Shown: positions 1 through 4,609 of the stretch, piece by piece
Layout of the letters: each line of letters starts with the position of its first letter
How positions within the stretch are numbered: the first letter of the stretch is position 1
Source of the DNA: Candidatus Geothermarchaeota archaeon
GTDB lineage: Archaea; Thermoproteota; Nitrososphaeria; Geothermarchaeales; JAUWBL01
Assembly: GCA_030601715.1 (NCBI GenBank)
Contig: JAUWBL010000085.1
Location: forward strand, 1-5,540
Reading direction: 5' to 3'
DNA: 5,540 nt
Notes under the pieces: generated by a model
What the model was told of the DNA's origin: nothing
What the model saw: only the letters and a program-made list of their open reading frames with translations
Databases searched by the model: none
Translations under genes and position numbers: made by a program

Positions 1-1
1 G

Positions 2-94
2 GACCCCGTTACCTATCAACTGGTGACCCACATACTCGCGGAAGAGGTCGAACACGAGGAGAGGTTCCAGACTCTCCTTGGCAAAGCTCGCTAG
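2..94 (+). CDS. Ferritin-like protein, C-terminal fragment (partial at left edge)
   Basis: Only the last 30 codons are in the window, ending in TAG at 92-94. The peptide begins DPVTYQLVTHILAEE and continues VEHEERF; E15-x-x-H18 of the visible part is the ExxH diiron motif found on the last helix of ferritin-like four-helix bundles (bacterioferritin, Dps-like and rubrerythrin-type proteins). The pattern 'D-x-x-T ... IL-x-EE-x-EHE' is typical of that helix. Proteins of this kind oxidise and store iron, or detoxify peroxide with iron, in the cytoplasm. The fragment cannot show which subfamily is present because the other ligands lie outside the window. A metalloregulator relic and an FTR1 iron permease follow directly, which supports an iron role. 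A ferritin-like fold is fairly certain; the exact function is not. Confidence 0.75.
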   Translation, partial: DPVTYQLVTHILAEEVEHEERFQTLLGKAR

Positions 95-126
95 AGACAG
101 ACCCCACCCGGCCTTCGCCCCCTATC

Positions 127-131
127 TTTTT
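127..131 (+). terminator. Possible oligo-T terminator after the ferritin-like gene
   Basis: A run of five T residues lies about 32 bases after the ferritin-like stop codon, in the short gap before the convergent regulator relic. Archaeal RNA polymerase often stops at such T tracts without a hairpin, and I see no strong stem here. The position is right for a terminator, but the tract is short. Confidence 0.3.
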
Positions 132-138
132 AGAACTC

Positions 139-634
139 TCAGAGCCCCTTCCAGGGTTGTAACAGCTGGCTGTCGACGGATCCCTTCAGATTGATGTAGA
201 TCCTCTCCCCACAGGGACACAGTTGCGGATGGTCGAGAAACGCCGGGAGCATCCTCATGCCTCGGTCGGAGAGACTGTGCTCCAGCCGACGAGCCTCCTT
301 GTGAGCCTCCTCCCGGTCCATCCCGAGCTTCTCCGCGAAGAAGACCTCCAGCAACCTGTGCTTGTTGAGGACAGACCTCGCTGACTCCTCGCCAACAGAA
401 GTCAGCCTGACTCCCCGCCACTTCCTGTAATTCACAGACCCTTCCTCCATCAGCTTCTAGACCATCTCGGTGATTGTAGTGGGGGCCACTTCTACATGCC
501 GCGCGATATCGGTGACGCGGGCCGATCTGATCCGCCGCTGAAAGATGGAGCATATGGTCCGGAGGCAGTCCTTCGGATGAGGACTGGTTATCGACAGTGT
601 TTCCTCTTGGATACGGAGTATTGAATAGTACCAT
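139..634 (-). pseudogene. Disrupted DtxR/MntR-family metal-dependent transcriptional regulator
   Basis: The frame ending in TGA at 139-141 encodes a short, MntR-like regulator of about 150 residues. Reading from 597 downwards, residues LSITSPHPKDCLRTICSIF, then RVTDIARHVEVAPTTITEMV, form the winged-helix DNA-binding domain. After an in-frame TAG (457-459) come KLMEEGSVNYRKWRGVRLT (the wing) and the metal-binding dimerisation domain with KHRLLE, EEAHKEARRLEH and a CPCG motif. No ATG, GTG or TTG opens this frame between the upstream TAA (655-657) and the DNA-binding helix. The nearest ATG (632-634) is one base out of frame. An ATG at 448-450 would give a 103-residue product without the helix-turn-helix. 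TAG probably replaced a Lys/Glu/Gln codon in 'EMVxKL'. Two usually Tyr positions (DYL, IYS) are Cys, and the ligand position equivalent to DtxR Cys102/MntR Glu99 is Arg. TAG ends three other genes here, so pyrrolysine readthrough is unlikely. Sequencing error is the main alternative. Confidence 0.75.
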
Positions 635-653
635 ATCCGTCGTGATAATAGGT

Positions 654-669
654 TTTAGGTACTCCTAAA
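654..669. promoter_or_regulatory. Palindromic DtxR/IdeR-like operator TTTAGG-TACT-CCTAAA
   Basis: Two perfect 6-base inverted arms, TTTAGG (654-659) and CCTAAA (664-669), flank the spacer TACT; symmetry continues imperfectly outward (7 of 9 positions). The core TTAGG...CCTAA resembles the half-sites of known DtxR/IdeR operators. It lies in the shared upstream region of the divergent regulator relic and the FTR1 permease, next to a TTAAAG box, so a bound protein would block transcription factor access. That iron controls it is inferred from sequence likeness and neighbours. Confidence 0.6.
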
Positions 670-670
670 C

Positions 671-677
671 CTTAAAG
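671..677 (+). promoter_or_regulatory. Candidate TATA box for the FTR1 gene
   Basis: CTTAAAG lies about 58 bases before the permease ATG, directly after the palindrome. Initiation about 25 bases downstream would leave a leader of roughly 35 bases. The complement reads CTTTAAG, so the same element could serve the divergent regulator, with a start near 648. This is a pattern match only. Confidence 0.35.
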
Positions 678-734
678 CCTCAGGGCTCGACACCTAGTCA
701 TAGATAACAGCGTTATGTTACCGAGATCCACAGA

Positions 735-1655
735 ATGATCCTCTTCACCATGCAACTAGGCCCCGTGACCGTCGCCAGCTTCCTCATAACCTTTCGGGAG
801 GCACTTGAGGCCGCCCTCATAATCGCAATCCTCGTCGTCTATCTCAGGAAGATTCACAAAGCCGAGCTGAACAGGTACGTGTGGCTGGGATCCGCGGGCG
901 CCGTGGCGGTTAGCCTTCTCCTAGGCGCCCTAGTCCTTACCATCTATGGAGGACTCGAGGGGCCCGTGGAGAACCTGTTTGAGGGCGGGGCCTCGATCAC
1001 AGCCACCGTCGTCTTGACCTACATGATCTTCTGGATGGCCCGCAACTCCAAGAGGATTAAGAGTGCGCTGGAGCAGAAGGTCGACATCTCCATCTCCACC
1101 GGTGCACTCTTAGGCATCGCGATCCTGGCTTTCGTTGCGGTCTTCCGAGAGGGCTTGGAGACGGTCCTCTTCCTCACCGCCTTCTTCTTCCTTGAGCCGG
1201 GAGAGACCCTGATAGGTCTGGCAGCTGGGGCCTCCGTCGTCGTCGCCCTCGCAGTTCTGCTGATGAGGGGCACCGTACATCTGCCCCTCAAGACCTTTTT
1301 CATGTTCACCAGCGTTCTACTCCTGATCCTTGCCGCCGGTCTTTTCGGCTACGGGGTCCACGAACTCATAGAATACGGCGAGGCGTCAGGCATCGACATC
1401 GGCTTCCTCGGGCAAGAAGCCTTCAACGTGAACCCTGCTTCCATCGACGACCCCCTCCACGAGAAGGGTGCCTTGGGCTCCATCCTCAAGGCTCTGGTGG
1501 GTTACGACGGCAACCCCGAGTGGCTGAGGGTAGGAGCCTACCTGGGATACTGGCTGGTGGTAGGTCTCTACCTGGTGGGAACCTATTCTCCCTCCCTCAT
1601 CCCTGGCTTCTTGCGCACCACGAAGCCCAGAGCAGAGCTCCAAGACAACGTTTGA
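735..1655 (+). CDS. FTR1-family high-affinity iron permease
   Basis: A 306-residue integral membrane protein of the FTR1/EfeU iron permease family, which moves iron across the cytoplasmic membrane. Both signature REXLE motifs are present: R21-E-A-L-E25 in the first membrane helix (SFLITFREALEAALII) and R138-E-G-L-E142 in the fourth (FVAVFREGLETVLFL). Their glutamates are the expected iron ligands. About seven hydrophobic segments are visible, and the HELIEYG (209-215) and C-terminal GYDGNPEWLRVGAYLGYW-type segments fit the family. Length is normal. ATG 735 has no Shine-Dalgarno sequence, and ATG 750 (M6) is an alternative that keeps the first helix intact. No EfeO/EfeB partner or multicopper oxidase is in the window, so the oxidation partner is unknown. 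The ferritin-like gene and metalloregulator relic beside it, and the palindrome upstream, suggest iron-repressed expression. Confidence 0.9.
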   Translation: MILFTMQLGPVTVASFLITFREALEAALIIAILVVYLRKIHKAELNRYVWLGSAGAVAVSLLLGALVLTIYGGLEGPVENLFEGGASITATVVLTYMIFWMARNSKRIKSALEQKVDISISTGALLGIAILAFVAVFREGLETVLFLTAFFFLEPGETLIGLAAGASVVVALAVLLMRGTVHLPLKTFFMFTSVLLLILAAGLFGYGVHELIEYGEASGIDIGFLGQEAFNVNPASIDDPLHEKGALGSILKALVGYDGNPEWLRVGAYLGYWLVVGLYLVGTYSPSLIPGFLRTTKPRAELQDNV

Positions 1656-1733
1656 AGGTCGGCGACGACAGCGTCTGATCAGGGCATTCCACTGCGAGGC
1701 CCTATCACAAGACAGTCTGCTTTCTCAGAAGCG

Positions 1734-1753
1734 GTAACGCGCGAGGACGTTAC
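1734..1753. repeat. Inverted repeat GTAACG-N8-CGTTAC upstream of the ECF S-component gene
   Basis: Perfect 6-base arms GTAACG (1734-1739) and CGTTAC (1748-1753) are separated by eight bases. A direct repeat, CTCAGAA, brackets the element at 1724-1730 and 1753-1759. It ends 11 bases before the first possible ATG of the transporter gene. It could be an operator, for instance for an archaeal riboflavin-responsive regulator of the RbkR type, but I cannot match it to a known site. I see no FMN riboswitch consensus in 1656-1764. Confidence 0.35.
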
Positions 1754-1764
1754 TCAGAAATGAT

Positions 1765-2481
1765 ATGACCTTCTTATTAGAGGGACCATCTCAGCGAGTT
1801 GTTGAGGCTTGGATGACAACGAACACAGGCATGAGGACAAGCGTGCTCATCTCCGTCACCGCCGTCTTGGGAGCTATCGCCGCCGTCATCTCCTTCATGA
1901 AGCTGGAGATCCCCTTCCCCGTTCTCTACTGGCTTAAGGTTGACGTTGCGGAGATCCCGACGGTGGTTGCCTTCTTCCTCTTCGGCCCCCTCCCAGGGGT
2001 CCTGACCGCTACTGTTCACTGGCTGGTGCTCAACACGAACGCGACGTTCCCCGTCATAGGTCCCCTAATGAAGTTCTCAGCGGTTCTCTCCATGATCCTA
2101 GGTTTTCAGATTGGCACTGCCATCTACAGAAGGCTGATGGCCGGGCGCGGCTTGGGAGCTGTGATCCTGTCGATGTTTCTGTTCGGCTCTATCGTAAGAG
2201 TCGCAGTGACGACGGTGGCCAACATCATTCTGATCAGCGTCCTTTTCCCAAGCTTTCTGGACGAAGCGGGAGTTCTTCTTTCCCGTGTGGGGTTCCCCTT
2301 GGCTTCTTCCCTGGAGATCCTGCTCTGGACCCTCTTGATCACGGGTTTCTACAACATCTTTCACGTCGTTGTATCCATCATCCCGACGTATCTAGCGGTG
2401 CCAGCCCTCGTCCGGTTGTTGCCCAAGAGGATAGTTGTGAGCCCGTGGCTGTATTCGCTCTCCAAAAAGATGGACAGCTAG
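1765..2481 (+). CDS. ECF transporter S component, RibU-like (probable riboflavin uptake)
   Basis: A 238-residue membrane protein with about six hydrophobic segments. The stretch KLEIPFPVLYWLKVDVAEIP (46-65) followed by FFLFGPLPGVL is the hallmark of RibU-type substrate-binding subunits of energy-coupling factor transporters. A33-VLG-A37 in the first helix fits the AxxxA motif by which S components contact the EcfT subunit. RVAVTTVANIIL (145-156) and the C-terminal LLITGFYNIFHVVVS segment also agree. The protein would bind a vitamin, most likely riboflavin, and deliver it with EcfA/EcfT, which are not in this window and must be shared from elsewhere. The start is uncertain: ATG 1765 has no ribosome site, whereas ATG 1813 (M17) has GAGG five bases upstream and begins just before the first helix, so the true protein may be 222 residues. 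Riboflavin specificity is inferred from family resemblance. Confidence 0.82.
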   Translation: MTFLLEGPSQRVVEAWMTTNTGMRTSVLISVTAVLGAIAAVISFMKLEIPFPVLYWLKVDVAEIPTVVAFFLFGPLPGVLTATVHWLVLNTNATFPVIGPLMKFSAVLSMILGFQIGTAIYRRLMAGRGLGAVILSMFLFGSIVRVAVTTVANIILISVLFPSFLDEAGVLLSRVGFPLASSLEILLWTLLITGFYNIFHVVVSIIPTYLAVPALVRLLPKRIVVSPWLYSLSKKMDS

Positions 2482-2493
2482 CGTCCGCTGAGC

Positions 2494-2631
2494 TCAGAAA
2501 ACCTCGGATATGTCTGGGCGGGCCCCTTTCTTCTCCTTGTTGTGCCTATAGCATAGGAACTCGCCGTCGTCGTAGATCACGGCGGGGTCGTCGCACAGGT
2601 CGCAGGTTTCTCCCTTGATCTTCCGGGACAA
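2494..2631 (-). CDS. Small CxxC...CxxH zinc-ribbon protein (45 residues, TTG start)
   Basis: This reading frame starts at TTG (2629-2631) and ends in TGA (2494-2496). It contains CDLCDDPAVIYDDGEFLCYRH: C10-x2-C13 and C27-x2-H30 form a four-ligand zinc knuckle with a Tyr-Asp-Asp-Gly turn, a pattern seen in small archaeal zinc-ribbon proteins. A basic tail follows (NKEKKGARPD). A GGAGTG sequence lies seven bases before the TTG, which supports this start; no ATG or GTG exists between the upstream in-frame TAG (2647-2649) and the first cysteine. It is convergent with the RibU-like gene, ending 13 bases from that gene's stop, and divergent from the HD gene. An inverted repeat, ACAGT-AGTCG-ACTGT, lies upstream at 2649-2663. 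The role is unknown; such proteins often bind nucleic acid or protein partners. It could instead be the 3' remnant of a longer gene. Confidence 0.6.
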   Translation of the reverse strand: MSRKIKGETCDLCDDPAVIYDDGEFLCYRHNKEKKGARPDISEVF

Positions 2632-2648
2632 AGTGAACCACTCCCACT

Positions 2649-2663
2649 ACAGTAGTCGACTGT
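2649..2663. repeat. Inverted repeat ACAGT-AGTCG-ACTGT in the divergent promoter region
   Basis: Perfect 5-base arms lie 18 bases before the zinc-ribbon start, with a nested AGTCGACT palindrome. It might be an operator of the small gene. Repeats of this length arise by chance, so confidence is low. Confidence 0.2.
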
Positions 2664-2760
2664 CCCTCTCCCTTTTCCGGCTTTCGATCCTTTTGTCGCC
2701 ACAGAAACGGAATCACTGAAAGAGACATAACGCCCTATCGAGAGTTCATTCTCGTTCAGC

Positions 2761-3318
2761 ATGAACCCTGACTCCTCCAACCTCACAGACTTCCTCCTTG
2801 AAAGCATGAAGCTGAAAGACATCCCTCGAACCGGATGGCGCCGCATCGGCATACCAACGGGCGAGAGCGTAGCCGACCACGTCTTCGGCGTAGCCCTCCT
2901 CGCCTACGTGCTGGGTGACGCTAGGGGAATAAACAAGGGAAGACTAATCAAGATGGCCTTGGTCCACGACCTGCCGGAGGCTCGGACCGGCGACATCCCC
3001 CCATCTAGTGGGTCGAACCAACAGGAGAAGTTGATCAAGGAGTCTCGAAGCATGCAGGGGATCGTGAAGAGTCTACCCGCTGGCCTCAGAGAGGAAGTCT
3101 CGGATCTCTGGCGGGAATACGCCCTCGGAGAAACTCGAGAGGCCAGCTTCCTAAGGGAACTCGACAAGCTTGAGATGGCGTTCCAGACCCTGAGATATGA
3201 GAAGAGCCATCCCAACCTCAAGCGCAAACTGAAGCAGTTCTGGACGTCAGCGGGAGCCATCGTTCGCGACGCCGACCTCAAAGAGGTGCTCAACTGGCTG
3301 TCTCGACGAGGCACCTGA
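2761..3318 (+). CDS. HD-domain phosphohydrolase, YfbR/HDDC2-like (5'-deoxynucleotidase family)
   Basis: A soluble 185-residue protein with a complete HD-superfamily active site. H40 (ESVADH), H69-D70 (ALVHDLPEA) and D135 (LRELDKLE) match the metal ligands of E. coli YfbR; E73 and D78 (TGDIPP) match its catalytic and selectivity acids; R23 and W26 in 'IPRTGW' resemble its substrate-contacting Arg-Trp pair. The WREYALGETREASFLRELDKLEMA segment is typical of the HDDC2/YfbR branch. Family members remove the 5' phosphate from deoxynucleoside monophosphates, a role in nucleotide pool control; activity on these substrates is inferred. Length is normal. ATG 2761 gives the usual N-terminal helix; ATG 2806 (M16) would shorten it. 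There is no strong ribosome site, and a small hairpin, CGAGA-GTTCAT-TCTCG (2739-2754), lies just before the start. It appears to be a single-gene unit, as neighbouring genes have unrelated roles. Confidence 0.88.
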   Translation: MNPDSSNLTDFLLESMKLKDIPRTGWRRIGIPTGESVADHVFGVALLAYVLGDARGINKGRLIKMALVHDLPEARTGDIPPSSGSNQQEKLIKESRSMQGIVKSLPAGLREEVSDLWREYALGETREASFLRELDKLEMAFQTLRYEKSHPNLKRKLKQFWTSAGAIVRDADLKEVLNWLSRRGT

Positions 3319-3320
3319 TC

Positions 3321-3341
3321 ACGATGCCCTTGTGCCATCGT
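3321..3341 (+). terminator. Candidate hairpin after the HD gene
   Basis: ACGATG (3321-3326) and CATCGT (3336-3341) form perfect 6-base arms around a 9-base loop, starting three bases after the HD gene stop. The sequence after it is only moderately T-rich (TTCGTTCCGTT), so a terminator role is possible but not strong. The rest of the 107-base gap to the next gene shows nothing I recognise. Confidence 0.3.
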
Positions 3342-3425
3342 TCGTTCCGTTGAAACCACAGATGGACAGATCGGAGTCCATCCCTCTTCTTATTCAGGTG
3401 GGTTTTCATTCCTAGTGTCCGTAAC

Positions 3426-3896
3426 ATGGGCATCTACGGTTCGAAGTATCGGGCCTCAGAAGAGTTCCTACGCGCCAAGGAGAGGGTACAAACCGTAGTC
3501 ATTGCCTTCTCCATGTTGGGAGGGTTCCTCATGACGGCGGGAGGCGTGGTCGGACTGCTGAAGGCCACCGAGAACCTGACGTCCTTCGTCGAGGCCCTAG
3601 GAGAGAACCAGATCTCCTACGCAGGAGACTCCATGATCCGAATGTGGATCACAGGAATCCAGTGGACGGGCCTCGACCCGACGAACACGGGCATTCTCCT
3701 ACTACTCTCTTGGATCGGTGTGGCCAGCGGGATCTTGGTGATGAGCTTCTCAATCCTGCTCCTCGTTAGGCCCGTCCAAAGAGTTGCCTGGGGGATTCTC
3801 ATCGTCGCTGCCTCGTTAGCCAGCTTAGCCGGCCTTGCAGGCTTTGTCCTGGGGATAGCCCTGGGGGTCGCTGGCGGGTTCCTCGCCATGAGCTAG
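3426..3896 (+). CDS. Uncharacterised four-helix membrane protein
   Basis: A 156-residue protein that I cannot assign to a function. A short charged N-terminus (KYRASEEFLRAKERVQ) precedes one membrane helix at about 24-46 (FSMLGGFLMTAGGVVGLL). A roughly 40-residue extramembrane loop follows, with the sequence IRMWITGIQWTGLDPTNTG near its end. Three more helices lie at about 88-113, 117-135 and 136-155. The final two are rich in Gly and Ala (LAGLAGFVLGIALGVAGGFLAM), a pattern common in small archaeal membrane proteins of unknown function. There are no cysteines and no clear catalytic residues. Codon use matches its neighbours and the whole frame is hydrophobic in the expected places, so it is a real gene. 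ATG 3426 follows a stretch without a ribosome site. Genes on the same strand on both sides are separated by about 100 bases, so operon membership is not indicated. Confidence 0.7.
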   Translation: MGIYGSKYRASEEFLRAKERVQTVVIAFSMLGGFLMTAGGVVGLLKATENLTSFVEALGENQISYAGDSMIRMWITGIQWTGLDPTNTGILLLLSWIGVASGILVMSFSILLLVRPVQRVAWGILIVAASLASLAGLAGFVLGIALGVAGGFLAMS

Positions 3897-3941
3897 GCGG
3901 CCCTCACCCTTGGCTCTGGCGAGGATACTCGAACTTCTGTC

Positions 3942-3946
3942 TTTAA
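3942..3946 (+). promoter_or_regulatory. Candidate TATA-like box for the AhpD-family gene
   Basis: TTTAA lies about 41 bases before the start codon in the 90-base gap, which would place transcription start near 3970 and leave a leader long enough to hold the ribosome site. This is a pattern match only. Confidence 0.25.
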
Positions 3947-3975
3947 TGTCTGGTCGCATCTCCTCTCTAACGAAA

Positions 3976-3982
3976 GGTGAGG
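3976..3982 (+). promoter_or_regulatory. Shine-Dalgarno sequence GGTGAGG setting the start at 3987
   Basis: GGTGAGG ends four bases before ATG 3987, with its GGTGA core six bases away. It is the clearest ribosome site in the window and fixes this start. It contrasts with the FTR1 and HD genes, which lack one. Confidence 0.6.
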
Positions 3983-3986
3983 CCTG

Positions 3987-4541
3987 ATGGTGTGGATCGA
4001 GACCATAGAGCCCGGCGAAGCCAAGGGTGAACTGCGAGAGGTTTACATGGACATAGAGAGGCGCCGAGGGAAGGTGGCCAACATCTTCAAGGCCCACAGC
4101 CTGAAGCCGAGGGTGATGAGAAGCCATCTCGAGCTCTACCTCTCCATTCTCTTCGGCCCATCGGGACTCAGACGGAGAGAGAGGGAGATGGTGGCGGTCG
4201 CCGTGTCCCAAGCCAACGGTTGCTCCTACTGCGTCGACCATCACTCCGAAGCCCTAGCCAGATACGTGAAGGACAGGGGCTTCGTCGAGGCCTTGCGATC
4301 AGGACTACCACGAATAGAGAGCGAAAGGGACGAAGCCGTTCTGCAGTTTGCAAGGAAGTTGACGAACTCCCCAGGAGAAATGGTAGAGGAAGACGTGAAC
4401 AGGCTGAGAGAAGCCGGCCTTGGAGACGAAGAGATCTTGGATCTAACCCTCGTCTCGGCCTACTTCAATCTTGTAAACAGAATCGTCAACGCCTTGGGCG
4501 TCGAGGCCACACCAGATGAGTTGAGAGGCTACAGGTACTGA
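3987..4541 (+). CDS. AhpD-like / carboxymuconolactone decarboxylase-family protein (peroxidase-related)
   Basis: A soluble 184-residue, mostly helical protein of the CMD/AhpD superfamily. The redox motif C79-SY-C82-VDH-H86 fits the AhpD CxxCxxxH pattern. E67 (RRRERE67M) is 12 residues before the first cysteine, exactly as Glu118 precedes Cys130 in mycobacterial AhpD, so the proton-relay set is mostly present; the AhpD His132 position is Tyr81. Length and the N-terminal half (GKVANIFKAHSLKPRVMRSHLELY) match the 'peroxidase-related' subfamily of about 180 residues instead of AhpD itself. C-terminal VNRIVNALGVEATPDE is also typical. It probably uses a disulfide cycle to reduce peroxides or serve as a thiol reductant; substrate and partner are unknown, as no AhpC or lipoamide enzyme lies nearby. 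Its own TATA-like box and good ribosome site suggest independent expression. Confidence 0.85.
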   Translation: MVWIETIEPGEAKGELREVYMDIERRRGKVANIFKAHSLKPRVMRSHLELYLSILFGPSGLRRREREMVAVAVSQANGCSYCVDHHSEALARYVKDRGFVEALRSGLPRIESERDEAVLQFARKLTNSPGEMVEEDVNRLREAGLGDEEILDLTLVSAYFNLVNRIVNALGVEATPDELRGYRY

Positions 4542-4609
4542 CCCTCACATCAGACATCTAGCCATTTGGTCTCTACGCGAGAAGAAGGAGAAGGCATCAC
4601 AGGACCCGC

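Noticed and set aside
457..459. TAG in the regulator as a pyrrolysine or programmed readthrough codon.
   Set aside because: TAG ends the ferritin-like, RibU-like and four-helix genes in the same window, the position is not catalytic, and no Pyl machinery is visible. The frame also lacks a start codon, which points to decay or sequence error.
122..634. A 170-residue minus-strand open frame starting at ATG 634.
   Set aside because: Its product has no recognisable domain, while the neighbouring frame clearly encodes DtxR/MntR-type sequence over the same bases. Only its ATG may be relevant, as the lost start of the regulator.
1681..1703. Hairpin AGGGC / GCCCT after FTR1 as a terminator.
   Set aside because: The stem is 5 bases with a 13-base loop and no T tract follows, so it is not convincing.
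1656..1764. Possible FMN riboswitch upstream of the RibU-like gene.
   Set aside because: The conserved FMN aptamer segments are absent; only short repeats are present.
2577..2852. A 91-residue minus-strand open frame overlapping the HD gene start.
   Set aside because: It is antisense to well-supported HD-domain sequence and out of frame with the zinc-ribbon gene; its sequence is low in complexity and matches nothing.
4220..4519. A 99-residue plus-strand open frame within the AhpD-like gene.
   Set aside because: It is an Arg-rich shadow frame of a gene with a clear active-site motif and ribosome site.
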